DNA of 64,000 nt from Gossypium raimondii (taxonomy: Eukaryota > Streptophyta > Magnoliopsida > Malvales > Malvaceae). Under the pieces are notes generated by a model. The model did no database searches. It saw nothing but the letters and a program-made list of their open reading frames with translations, and was not told the DNA's origin. The stretch covers positions 52,113,733 to 52,177,732 of the forward strand of contig NC_068571.1 of the NCBI RefSeq assembly GCF_025698545.1, read 5' to 3'. Positions 1 to 10,967 of this stretch are shown here, one piece after another (position 1 is the stretch's first letter; each line of letters starts with the position of its first letter). Both the position numbers and the translations under genes were made by a program.

Positions 1-447
1 CACCCAAAAATAACACAAGTACCATGTTAAAAAAAAGTGCCTTGGCACATTCAATAATTTAGTAAACACCCATTTATGAACATAAAGCATGCAATCTAAA
101 AGAAAATGAAGAAAGATTAAAAATTGCTTAAGTTATATTGTTGGTTATTTTAGTTTATTTATTTTTTGAATTAGAATTAAAATTTTAAAATTCGAAAATA
201 TAGAGACTTAAATATGATCAAAATGGAGAGTTAACGACTAAATCCATATCTTAATTGAATCCGCAACTTACGCAAATTACAAAAATTGAAAAATAAAATT
301 TAACCAAAAATCAATTAAATTACACGCTACACGAACATCAAAAGTAGGGGAAAAAACGAATTTTTCAGCATTATTGATTAATATTTATGATAAAGCAAAA
401 GAAAAAATTGAACCTACTCCAACATCAAATGCAGGAAGAAAACTCAC
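1..447. other. AT-rich flank, no gene seen
   Basis: Very AT-rich sequence downstream of the acyl-CoA-binding protein gene, whose 3'UTR and polyadenylation region must lie in the right part of this stretch. I see no coding exon, RNA gene or recognisable repeat boundary. Confidence 0.5.
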
Positions 448-1802
448 TCATTTAGCAGATTGTCCCAGAAATTCCTTCACCTTTGCAATATATTCAGTCA
501 TTGCTTGTTCTTTGGTCTTCCCTATGTTTTTTAAATTAAGATACAAAGCACATCATTCTTTTCAGGTTAATTGCATAAGACACACTTAAACTAAAGTATT
601 ATTCCAATTAGATCCTATCATCAGTCTAGCAGATAACATTGATTTTAAAAATGCTTATTAAATCCATATGTTTTTTAAAACGTAACCATGTCAGATCCGG
701 GGATGCATTTAACAAAAAACTAGGAGCGGGGGCAGGAAATTCTTTATATATATATCCCTTTTTAACTTTAAGAAGATAGTATAATGGTAAAATTGTACTT
801 TGACCCTCCAAACAATTTTTTGGTTTCGCACTTTGACTAAAACAATTTCTGGCTAGATTGATAGGGAAAAGAAAACCCTTGATTGGCACAATACGTTAGT
901 TTAAGGATCCAATGTTTTGAAGTATATTACTAATTTAAAATTTATTTCATAATTTGAGATGTCTAGTGCAATTAATCCTTTAATTTTTTTATTTTTTTTC
1001 ATTTTTATACCTTCAACAGCTTTCCAAGCATCCCATTTAGCTCTGTCTGTGGGGCTTAACATTCCAGGACGATCTGCAAGATGTATAATCATATATTATC
1101 TATTAAATATAACTATTACATTAAATTATTAAACTCAGTTAAAAATGATAAAATTTATATTTGTATATATAAATATATTTATACTTAGATAATTGAAGTA
1201 TATTTGAATATATAATAAAAATTTTTAAATTATCGATAAATCTAAAATGGTACAATAAAATACAACAAAGCCAGTAAAAAAGGTCGACTGTATGAAAAGG
1301 CAAACAGAAGAATAATAAAATTATACTTTAACCCTTTAAAAATTTATAATTCTCACCAAAAAAAATACCTTCTCCTACCAATAGAGGTATCAATAGCAAA
1401 ACAAAAAATGATAAACTTATCGATATTGCACCAATAAGAAAATTATTTGGTCCACTCCAGTAGAGCTTAAGTAAAATAAAACACCACCATATGCTCTATT
1501 CTATTTCATTCATTTAACCCTACTTGTGGAAAACGGAATGATCCATAACTGTGATTTGCGTACCCGTATTAACATTTCCAACCATTGCTTGTTTATATAA
1601 GCCGTATAATATCAGCTTATCTGCATCTTTTGTTGATGGAGGCAAGGTTTTGGCCTTGTTAGCATACTCTTGGAAATCCTCCTATGCACACAACATAAAC
1701 GTTTACAAAAAGAAGAATAAAAATTTTTTAATCTTAAAAATGATATTATTAAAACGAGAAATTACGGATTTTAAAAACATAAAAACATACCACTAAACCC
1801 AT
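448..1802 (-). CDS. ACBP6-like: Acyl-CoA-binding protein, small cytosolic (10-kDa) type
   Basis: Binds long-chain acyl-CoA esters in the cytosol and carries them between lipid pathways. I assembled four exons on the minus strand: 1802-1791 (12 nt, MGLV), 1681-1564, 1073-1011 and 521-448, all with GT-AG borders and compatible phases, giving 267 nt or 88 aa plus stop. The product starts MGLVEDFQEYANKAK and contains the ACBP hallmarks LILYGLYKQA (ligand tyrosine/lysine region), RPGMLSPTDRAKWDAWKAVEG, and the last helix AMTEYIAKVKEFL. Length matches the single-domain family (about 90 aa); there is no signal peptide, ankyrin or kelch extension, so it resembles Arabidopsis ACBP6. No stop or frame break is visible, so it looks intact. 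The four exons are too short to stand out as long open frames. The 12-nt first coding exon is supported by a clean donor and by the usual MGL start of the family. Confidence 0.9.
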
Positions 1803-3046
1803 GTTTTGGTTTTTGAGTTTTGTATGTAACGATAGCTGATTGTTGTGAATCAAACATGAAAGCTTAGCTGATATAAATGGCGAAAATAATTTTTGTAGAA
1901 ATGTTCGTATGACAGATTGGTCATTTGTGTTTCTATGTAGATGAACATGAATTTTAAAAGTAAATGTTTTTTAAAAAAAGTGGTCCTACCATTCGGATTT
2001 TTCCACGTGGAACCTGAATTCATGGACCATTTGTGGATGTGACTGAGTCTTGTTTGAATTGTTAGTAGAAACTAGTTACTGTTATTGTGAACAATAAATT
2101 GTCGTGGTCCTAAACAAAGGGACTCCTATCTTAATTCTTGTCTACTGAATTATCAACCTACCTTAATTATTAGGGTTAAAAATAATAATTTCTCGTATGG
2201 GTTAACTTTTAAATTGATTCTTTTAAATTACGAGATTAAAATATCATTTCAATCAAGTCGTTTCATTAGTGTATTGTTAATTTTGGTATTAAATCTCTTT
2301 GGATTTGATATAAATTCTTTTTAAACACCGTTATAACCATATTTTCTGAATCCACCTCACGAGCCCATGCATCGTGAGTCAACATTTGTCACTAATGAGG
2401 ACGACCTTGCAAGCTGGGACACCTACGAGTCCAAGACCTAGATCATCGAGATCACTTACTTGATATGGATGAGACGTTTGTCACTCACATATATTCATTT
2501 TCTTGGATATGGCAGCCCATACCAAAGACATGCCAGGACAACCTACAATGACAAGACACCAATAGACCAGCTAATTCCTATGGAGTCCAAGACCAATATG
2601 TGGGCGACACGTTACTCCTTGAGAACTACCAGAGAGAACTCAATAACTTAAAGGCACCTGGAAAAGAGGAAAAGCCTTCTAGATTCTAATCTCTCTCCTC
2701 CTCTCGTCTCCTCTCAAATTCTCTCTCGAATAACCATGCTCCAACCATCCTAATCCTCTTATGGCTTTTCGATCCCCAAGATGAATCATTCCAAACTACC
2801 ACAACCTCATCATTATATCAACAAACACAAATTAATTAATTTAAACACATCAAATTCAAGTTGATATTTAGAATCAAGTAGCGACTAAGTTGATCGAAGG
2901 ATCTAATTAGTATGATAATGATGCTTTAAGAACTCAATTAGAACATTTTTAAAGTTTGGGACTAATTTAGAATGACATTTGGTACAATCAACAAAAACTA
3001 AAATTTTTAAGATTGCCTAAAGAACAAGATGGCATTAAAAAAAGAG
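1803..3046. other. Upstream region of the acyl-CoA-binding gene and intergenic DNA
   Basis: The 5'UTR and promoter of the minus-strand acyl-CoA-binding protein gene must lie at the left. An ACGTGG motif sits near 2004-2009. From about 2350 to 2760 the sequence is clearly less AT-rich and ends in a CT-rich tract. It has no convincing coding frame and I could not place it in a repeat family; an LTR fragment is possible. Confidence 0.4.
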
Positions 3047-3593
3047 TAAACTACATTCAATGTCACTACACTATTAGTAAGTTTATGTTTGGTCACTCAA
3101 CTTTAAAAAGTTTCGTAATGGTCACTGAATTGTTTGAAAGTTTTCATTTAAGTTATTGAACCATTCAAAAGTTTTTATTTAAATCATTGGGCTATTAAGG
3201 TTTTTTTAAAGTTCGATTAACAAGCTTCAAGCAACGATTTGACAATCAGTAATGTGGATCAGCACCCATCAACGAGTAAAAGAACATACCTTAGATCCAA
3301 GTCGATCTAATGATCAATTCCAGAGATCAAAGAAGAAGTTATTTAAATTTTGATTCGCAAATTTATAACGTTCAAAGTTGTTTCATGAAAAAAAATTAAA
3401 TTGTAGAAGAGAATCATAATACGAGCTTTCAATTGGTGCAAATATAGAAAGTCATACAACAATAATTTTAATAGTCCAGCGACATAAATGAAAAATTTCG
3501 AATAATTCAATTATTTTATAATTTTTTAAAAATTAAATAATCAAAATATAAAGTTACTAATAATTTAATGTACTTAATTGTAATTTACTAAAA
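3047..3593. mobile_element. MITE with long terminal inverted repeats (copy 1)
   Basis: The left arm reads as AGTAAGTTTATGTTTGGTCA followed by an ACTCAACTTTAAAAAG-type segment. The right arm is its reverse complement in decayed form, ending near ATAAAGTTACTAATAATTT. The arms extend for roughly 100 bases. Related copies are at 4203-4690 and 47404-47870. Non-coding. Exact ends are uncertain by tens of bases. Confidence 0.6.
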
Positions 3594-4080
3594 AAATTAC
3601 AAGGTCTTATCGACAGATTGATAATCTAAATGGATTTAATTAAAATTCAATGAGAGGAAGTGGGAATTCCTAAATTTTCATTTGATGAAATAGACCCAAC
3701 ACAAAGAGCATTGGTGGGTGGGGGCAAAGTGAAAGCAAAGTGGACAAAATCTAATCCAAATACTGTCTGATGGAGGGACCGACCGTAATTGGTAATAAAT
3801 GTGGCGTCACATTTTTTGTGGTCGATGCTAATGAAGCTGCCCCCATATGGGGTGGCTCATCGTGGTGGACAGATTCCCCCACGTGGGAACCCATGTTGCT
3901 GCATTCATATGCTCCGTCCTTTTTGTACTACTATAAAATTATTATTCAATTAATGGATGACTTAAAACTAAATTACTTTTTTAAACAAAAGTCTTTGAAT
4001 TATTATTTTTTATTTTTGTTAAATCTTTACACCTTCTTTTACATTTAAATGGGTTTTTTTTATATAAGATATTATTTTTG
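3594..4080. other. Intergenic, no gene
   Basis: Positions 3660-3920 are less AT-rich and hold an ACGTGGG motif (about 3880). The 92-aa open frame starting at 3770 has no recognisable domain and low-complexity C-terminal content, so I do not call a gene. Confidence 0.4.
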
Positions 4081-4200
4081 TGGATTAAGTTTTAATTCAA
4101 TTGACATCGGTATTATTGTTAGTGTAGGAGGACGTAAGTTCGAGTGTGTTAAAACCTGTTATCTTCCTATTTTAGAGGAAGTAGTTCTAGGCATCAGTTT
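4081..4200 (+). repeat. tRNA-related SINE-like repeat (copy 1)
   Basis: The segment contains a tRNA-gene-like internal layout: an AATTCAATTGACATCGG stretch (box A-like) followed about 35 bases later by AAGTTCGAGTGTG (box B-like, compare GGTTCGANNCC), then a TTATCTTCCTATTTTAGAGG tail. The same arrangement recurs at 48875-49010 (plus) and 7122-7250 (minus), which supports a dispersed family. No cloverleaf can be folded with confidence, so it is not a tRNA gene. Confidence 0.5.
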
Positions 4201-4202
4201 TT

Positions 4203-4690
4203 AAATTATTAATAAGTTTACATTTTGGTTACTCAACTTCAGAATGTTATAAAATGATCACTGAACTATTTGAAAATTTTTATTCAAGTCACTAGGTTGT
4301 TAAAATCGTTGTTGTATGATATTTTCCATTCACATTGCTTGCATCAATCGAAAATTTTTCTTCCCCTTCTATTTTATAGTTCAATTTTTTTTCAAGAAAT
4401 AACTTTGAACGTTACAAATCTACGAACCAAAGTCCAAATAGTTTTCTTCTCAGATCTTTGACACTGACCATCAAATCAAGTTGGATCTAAGGTATCTTGT
4501 TTAACTCGTTGATAGGTACCGGTCCACTATACCGATCGTTAAACCATTGCTTGAAGCTTGCTAGCCACCCTTTTTCTTTCAAAAAAACTTAACAACCTTA
4601 TGACTTAAATAAAAACTTTTAAATAGCCCGGTGACTATTTTGTAACTTTTAAAATTTAAGTGACTAAAACATACATTGACTAATAATTTT
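4203..4690. mobile_element. MITE with long terminal inverted repeats (copy 2)
   Basis: Starts near ATTAATAAGTTTACATTTTG with ACTGAACTATTTGAAAATTT inside the left arm. It ends with AAAATTTAAGTGACTAAAAC and ACTAATAATTTTT, the reverse complement of the left arm. Same family as 3047-3593 and 47404-47870. The centre carries TCGTTGATAGGTACCGGTCC, a motif shared in decayed form by the other copies. Confidence 0.65.
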
Positions 4691-5400
4691 TATTTGTCAA
4701 ATTCTACTTCAAACATGATAAATCACAAAAACTAATTGAGTATATTTTTAATAAGAAAACTAGTCTCCCAGTCTGCAAAGTGTAAATGGGGATTCAACCT
4801 TTTGATCTTTTCTTCATGTTTTGTCTTTTCAAGCATCTAAGAAAGAAAATGTTTTGATAGAGTACAAAGAAATAATAAAATTACGATAAAATTTTACTTT
4901 GGTCCCTAAATATGAAAAAATCAATTTAATTTATTTAAAAATAGTAAAATTATAAATTAATACATGATAAATTTATATTTTGATCTCTAAAAATTTTATA
5001 ATTCAATTTTGGTCGTTCTTAAAAAATTGATTTCGCCATTGTTTATACCCTTCGTCTCTTTTTATTTCAAAATAAAGGAAAGGTTTTTTCTATAATTTTT
5101 CAATTCAATTAGTGTTTCATTAATATGTGAAGACTAAATTATATTTATCAAAATGAAAGATAAAAGCAATTTACATGCGCAATCACTAAATTATCCAAAA
5201 AAATTGCATATTAAAAAGTATTTGTCAAATTTATTAAATATTAGCTCTTTAAATGAATAAAAAATAATTCAATCATATAAAATAATATAAATGCGGTCAT
5301 TATTGATAACCGTCCAAATCATTGAGGTTCTAAATAGTAATTAAACCAACTTTTGGATAAGAGAGATTTTAGTAATATAAAATTACAATTCGGGAAAGTA
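4691..5400. other. AT-rich intergenic DNA
   Basis: No coding frame or RNA gene. Fragments such as AAATTTTACTTTGGTCCCTA resemble pieces of dispersed non-coding repeats in this window. Confidence 0.4.
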
Positions 5401-7030
5401 ATACAATGTGACATAGTTTAGAAGTTACCATTTGTCACACTAATAAGTTACCACGTGTACATATTATTCAAAGTTGAAAATTGATTTGTATTTTAATTTT
5501 GCATTTAAATGCTTAAAATTAGCTTAATCTAGCATTGAATTTCCGTTTGAATCAGAACATGGATATACATATACATATACATATATGTCAGTATTCCCTA
5601 TGATTATGCTTTGTAGTAGAAATATTACTAAGTATTACATTAATTAAATAAATACTCCAAAAATTAATATTTATATTTTCTCAACAATTTTATTATAGGT
5701 TCTGATCATATTTATTATTTTTATATCAATGTCTAAAATTATCAAAAATCCCTCCCTGACAAGATCTGCTCATGGGTCGGGCCACCCGGTCTAGACCGAT
5801 AGTCTACCCAATAAGTGAGAGGGTTTGGGCAAAAATATAAGCCCGAAAAATGGGTTTGGACAAAAAAAATAAGGCCCGTTTAAAAAACGGGTCGAGCCTC
5901 GGGTAAGTCATTTTTGGCCTGGCCCGAATTCACAAAAGGACAAAAAAATTCTGTTATTTTCTTGTTATTTTCTCCCTAACTTGTTATCATTTCACTATTA
6001 TGTTACTACCATTTTGTTGTTATTGTATAACACTTGTTTTATTGTTAATTTTGTTATTATTTTAGAGGCGTTTGTTTGTTAAGTTGCATGTATCTTACTG
6101 TTTTTTACATATAAATGTTTTTAAAAATTTATTTTCAATTTGTTGGGAAATATTTATTTTAATATTTTTAGTATTTTTGATGTGTTATATATATTTAAAA
6201 TTATATGAAAAATTAATACAATGTGACATAGTTTAGAAGTTACCATTTGTCACACTAATAAGTTACCACGTGTACATATTATTCAAAGTTGAAAATTGAT
6301 TTGTATTTTAATTTTGCATTTAAATGCTTAAAATTAGCTTAATCTAGCATTGAATTTCCGTTTGAATCAGAACATGGATATACATATACATATACATATA
6401 TGTCAGTATTCCCTATGATTATGCTTTGTAGTAGAAATATTACTAAGTATTACATTAATTAAATAAATACTCCAAAAATTAATATTTATATTTTCTCAAC
6501 AATTTTATTATAGGTTCTGATCATATTTATTATTTTTATATCAATGTTTAAAATTATCAAAAATCCCTCCCTGACAAGATCTGCTCATGGGTCGGGCCAC
6601 CCGGTCTAGACCGATAGTCTACCCAATAAGTGAGAGGGTTTGGGCAAAAATATAAGCCCGAAAAATGGGTTTGGACAAAAAAATAAGGCCCGTTTAAAAA
6701 CGGGTCGAGCCTCGAGTAAGTCATTTTGGCCTGCCCGAATTCACAAAAGGACAAAAAATTCTGTTATTTTCTTGTTATTTTCTCCTAACTTGTTATCATT
6801 TCACTATTATGTTACTACCATTTTGTTGTTATTGTATAACACTTGTTTTATTATTAATTTTGTTATTATTTTAGAGGCGTTTGTTTGTTAAGTTGCATGT
6901 ATCTTACTGTTTTTTACATATAAATGTTTTTAAAAATTTATTTTCAATTTGTTGGGAAATATTTATTTTAATATTTTTAGTATTTTTGATGTGTTATATA
7001 TATTTAAAAATTATATGAAAAATTAATACA
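5401..7030. repeat. Direct tandem duplication, about 815 bp x 2
   Basis: Positions 5401-6215 and 6216-7030 are almost identical over their whole length: the motif ACAATGTGACATAGTTTAG begins near 5403 and again near 6218. The junction lies in a short shared AATACA. The few differences are mostly homopolymer length changes and single substitutions, so the copies are young or kept similar. Each unit contains about 360 bp of flank plus the left part of the hAT-like MITE described separately, so the duplication happened after that element inserted. Confidence 0.9.
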
Positions 7031-7122
7031 GTCAAGCCAAGCTTGGGCAAAAATTTTAGGCCCATTTTTCAGACACGGGCCTGGCAAACATGCCTAAATT
7101 TTTTATTAGGCCTAGCCCATGA
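5766..7122. mobile_element. hAT-like MITE, left part duplicated
   Basis: Degenerate left end at CTGCTCATGGGTCGGGCC, body with repeated GGCCCG/CGGGCC words, right end at GCCCATGAGCACCTCTA (about 7106-7122). This is the family seen at 34495-38307, 38474-39110 and 24080-25667. Because of the 815-bp tandem duplication the left end occurs twice (about 5768 and 6582) while the right end occurs once. Open frames at 6557-6891 fall in the element body and are not genes. Confidence 0.7.
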
Positions 7123-7250
7123 GCACCTCTATCCCCAACCTACAAATAAGAAGATAATGCACTTAAGCGCACTCGAATCTACGTCCTTTTGTATCAGCAA
7201 CAATATCCATATCAATTAAACTAACACTCAATCAGCTTAATTGGGGTAAT
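7122..7250 (-). repeat. tRNA-related SINE-like repeat (copy 2, minus strand)
   Basis: Read on the minus strand it gives TTAGTTTAATTGATATGG followed by GTAGATTCGAGTGCGC and a TTATCTTCTTATTTGTAGG tail, matching the copies at 4081-4200 and 48875-49010. It directly abuts the right end of the MITE. Confidence 0.5.
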
Positions 7251-7792
7251 ACTTTCTCCACAAGTTGCTAAAAAAAAAATTTTAAACACCCCCACTGATT
7301 ATGTTTGTTGTTTATACGTGCCATGTTTAACAATTGTTGACTTTTGAGTAAATATTTTTTAATAATAATATTTATAAAATTTTGTAACATTTTTAAATAA
7401 TTTAATATACTATATTTTAATTAACACATAAATAACCCATACGTGGCACGAAGAAAATAATAATTAAATATATATTTTATTAATAATAGGATTGGCCCAA
7501 AAAAGCTTTGCATAATAAATTTATTATGTTAATAAAGATTATTAGTGGGAATCTTACTTTCTATAGTCGCATAATTATATTGGGATTCAAAATGTTAACT
7601 CAAGCCAAATATGATATTATTAATGGTAAACTATAAAATTAATCACTCAATTATGTTTTTAGTTTTATTTTAGTTATTTATTTTTTTTAATTTAGTCACT
7701 CAACTTTTCAGAATTAAATATTTTAGTCACTCTCCTATTAATTACCGTTAGATGAGTGATGGAAAGCTGGCGTAGGCTTATTTTTATTGGCC
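7251..7792. other. AT-rich intergenic DNA
   Basis: No gene or element boundary seen. Short stretches such as TTTAGTCACTCAACTTTTCA resemble arms of the local MITE families. Confidence 0.35.
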
Positions 7793-8410
7793 TAATAACA
7801 AATTTAGCCCTCAACGTTTATAAAATTTGTCATTTTAATTCAATTCTAAAACAATTCAATAAATTTAGTCCTCAACGTTTACAAAAATTGTCCATTTATT
7901 TCTACTTCTAAACTTTTCAAAAAAATTAAAATTAAAATTGGCCCCTTTTTTAAAGCTAAATTTTGCCCTCAAGCTTTTGAAAAGAGTCAAATTTGACTAT
8001 CAACCATTTGAAAAATAGTCGAAATGATTTTTTAATGAGAATACTAATTAAAATGTTAAATTTTTAAACACAACAATTCATGTGTACTCCATGCTTTTTT
8101 TAAAAATTTTTATGAACTTTTTATATTTTTAATTTAAAATTTGATTATTTTTGTTTTTTTTATCTTTATAATTTTTGAATTATTTGTTGACGTGACACAT
8201 AAGACAAATGATGTTATATTAGAATAATATGCACATGGACTTCTATACGAGTTGTCACGCTAACAACGCTAAAAACTAACGTTTTAATCATCATTTTCAT
8301 TAAAAAAAATTGACTATTTTTTTAAAGGTCAATGGTCAAATTTATCTCAAAAAAAGAATAAGTGTCAAATTGATAGAAAATGTAAACGTTGAGGGTTAAA
8401 TTTATCATTA
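7793..8410. mobile_element. MITE, AAATTTAGCCCTCAACG-type inverted ends
   Basis: Begins AATAACAAATTTAGCCCTC and ends with the reverse complement in decayed form (AACGTTGAGGGTTAAATTTA, then TCATTA). A second internal ATTTAGTCCTCAACGTTTAC follows the left end. The short relative at 48235-48410 has the same ends. Non-coding. Confidence 0.65.
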
Positions 8411-8520
8411 TGCATTTTAAAACTATTACAAAACATTTTTTTTGAATTTTTTTCTTGTTTTAAAAATATACAAATATCTAATCTTCAAGTAGTGAAAATA
8501 ATGCAATTAAATTTTTTTTT

Positions 8521-8634
8521 TCAACTTGGACATGTCATCAATGCTTTTCAAACTCCGGTAGTCCAAGTACATCAATTTTTTCAACTTGGACATGTCATCA
8601 ATGTTTTTCAAACTCCGATAGTCCAAGTACATCT
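8521..8634. repeat. 60-bp tandem repeat, two copies
   Basis: Positions 8521-8580 and 8581-8634 repeat with an exact 60-base period (both start TCAACTTGGACATGTCATCA); they differ at only a few bases. Non-coding. Confidence 0.9.
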
Positions 8635-9341
8635 ATCAAACAAACAAAGTCCCAAAAAACTTAACCCATAAATTAAAAATACGAGTTGAACTGAACCAAG
8701 GGAGATAACTTTATCTATTCCATGCCCCTAGAGATGCCACACACTAACAACTTCACCTTTATCTAATACCTATAAATCTATTTCATGTTCATTTCTTTAC
8801 GAACAATTTGATATATTTTTCTTTTTTTTCTTTATAATTTATTTGTACTTTTTAGATTTTTAAATATTTTTATCCAAATTTTTTAATATTTTTTGAATAT
8901 TTTAGAATTAGAACTAAAATAAAAATTTTATAGACGTCGAGGGCTTAATTTGTTAATTTTCTTTTAGCTAATTATCTTTCTAAAGGAGGAAAAAAAGAAA
9001 AGTTGAAAATGAAACGTTCCTTCACAAACTTGAAAATCAGATGGTGGGACCCTTAATCATAGATGACAAATTTCCCATCATTTTTTAAACGCCACGTGGA
9101 AATAATCAATATCAGACCCGGATAGCTATTTTTCCAAATAGAAAGGGTAGATTTTTTTATAGAAGGATTAATTTTAAATTGCTTTTAAATTGATTTTATA
9201 TAAAAAAATCTTATGATAATATTTGTTATTTTTCTAAAAATTAATATTTAAATGTTTTTATAATTGAGTTGGTATATCGTTAATTCGTGACATCAATTCA
9301 AACTCAGGTTTTTATAATAGTAGAGATATTTAAAAGCCTCA
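8635..9341. other. AT-rich intergenic DNA
   Basis: No gene seen. A CCACGTGG palindromic G-box-like core occurs near 9092-9098 without an associated gene. Confidence 0.35.
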
Positions 9342-9601
9342 CCAGTGGCGGAGCTAGAAAAATTTTAGGAGGCGGAATTAAATTGTATATTTTTACGATG
9401 GTAAAAATATAATTTTACCATTTTAATAATCAATATCTTTATAATTTTTACATGATTAAACCAATTTTTTATTATTTTCGTGAGGCCAAAATGTAATTTT
9501 ATTATTACTAATTTAAAATTTTATAAACTATAAATGGCCTAAATAAAAAAATTTCCATTTTAGGGGAGCTCAGGCCCCTACCTGCCCCTGGCTCTACCAC
9601 T
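9342..9601. mobile_element. hAT-type MITE with perfect 8-bp target duplication
   Basis: About 260 bp with imperfect terminal inverted repeats: left AGTGGCGGAGCTAG, right CTGGCTCTACCACT (reverse complement AGTGGTAGAGCCAG). The 8-bp sequence AAGCCTCA lies immediately on both sides (9334-9341 and 9602-9609). Eight-base duplications and ends of this kind are typical of the hAT superfamily. Non-coding, so non-autonomous. Older relatives lie at 13580-13835 and 41515-41770. Confidence 0.9.
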
Positions 9602-9609
9602 AAGCCTCA

Positions 9610-10740
9610 TAGATACCGAATCAAATTGGTCTATTCATCCTTACACTATTATAAAGAATCAAATAAGGCTAAATTTTAACCAAGTTATTAGTTGTTGTTT
9701 AAGAGAGTTAATACTTTTAAAGCTTATATGGTTCTTCAAATGAAATATATATTTCATGTCATTTTAAACATTAAATGTTAATATTTGGCCTTATTTGATT
9801 ATTTCTAATAGTACGTACATACACTAAATTGATCCATTTCTTATAATAAAGGGATATGAAAGGTAATTTGTAAATAATTTATTTATTTTTGTGATATATA
9901 TGAATTTATATATAATACTTATTATTATATATGATATAAGGATAAAGAACAAAATTTGTTTAAGGATGGAATTGAGATTAGTGTCAACTAAAAATTTTAT
10001 TTCGATTCATTTATTATTTTATTTATGATTCACGTGTAATTTAAACCCATAACAATTATATATTTTGGATATTTAAATTCACTTTATATTTTTGCTAATG
10101 ATGGATTTAAAATTTTACTTTTACTTTTTAAAGCTTTTATTTAAAAAATAACTTCAAATTAAATATTTAGTGAATAATGTATTGTTAATAATTTGAAAAA
10201 CCAAGTGCTAAAAAATATATTTTAATATTTTAATATTGAATTTTATAACTATAGAATTTATATTAAAGATTTGTTCGGTAAATTAGTAAAAATTAAGTAT
10301 TGAATGTAATTTTATTGTTTGGTCAAAATAAATCTTAATTTTGAAAATTATTTATTTATTAAATTTAATCTTTATTTTGTACTATTTTGAATAGTTTTGG
10401 ATAAAAGTTGAACATATAATCATTTTTCTTGAAAAGAGATAATTTATTTCAAATATACATATTTAAAATTGTTAACATTTTTAATAATGAGTTTATTATT
10501 CATTGAAAATTTTATATAAAATAAAAATTAAAATTTATTAAACACGTTATAATATTTAAATTTAATTAATGGAATAAAATGTAAATGTTGGATCTGAAAA
10601 AATAAATTTTATTTTTATTTTATATAATTTTTAATTAAACTAGATAGTATAATCAGTTCAATCACGGATACAATTCTAAAAATATTGGTTAATAATATTA
10701 AAAAATAAATCATTATTAAATAATTTAATCAAATATTTAG
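9610..10740. other. AT-rich DNA upstream of the ELF4-like gene
   Basis: Extremely AT-rich, no coding frame or repeat boundary recognised. The distal promoter of the ELF4-like gene would lie at the right end. Confidence 0.4.
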
Positions 10741-10789
10741 ACACACAAAGAGAGGGGGGTTTGAGCGTGACTGTCAAAATCTACATGTT

Positions 10790-10819
10790 GTCTCTCTCTC
10801 TCTCTTTCTCTCTCTCTAT
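10790..10819 (+). repeat. CT microsatellite in the ELF4-like leader
   Basis: A run of TC dinucleotides with a small interruption. Its position just upstream of the inferred 5'UTR suggests a CT-rich leader or core-promoter tract, common in plant genes. Confidence 0.8.
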
Positions 10820-10967
10820 CTAAAAACTCTCTCAAAATTCAGAAAGCTATTTCTTTTTTCTTTGGTGGGTGCCTGAGATTTTAACCGGCAATATTTTTCC
10901 ACTATTCCTCGGGAATCCCTCGTCTTCTTCTTCCTCACAATCAGTATCTCCTCCTTCGCAGGATATA

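Noticed and set aside
1551-1796. 81-aa plus-strand open frame
   Set aside because: It is antisense to exon 2 of the minus-strand acyl-CoA-binding protein gene.
6557-6891. Open frames on both strands with charged/Pro-rich translations
   Set aside because: They lie in the body of a hAT-like MITE inside a tandem duplication and show no protein domain.
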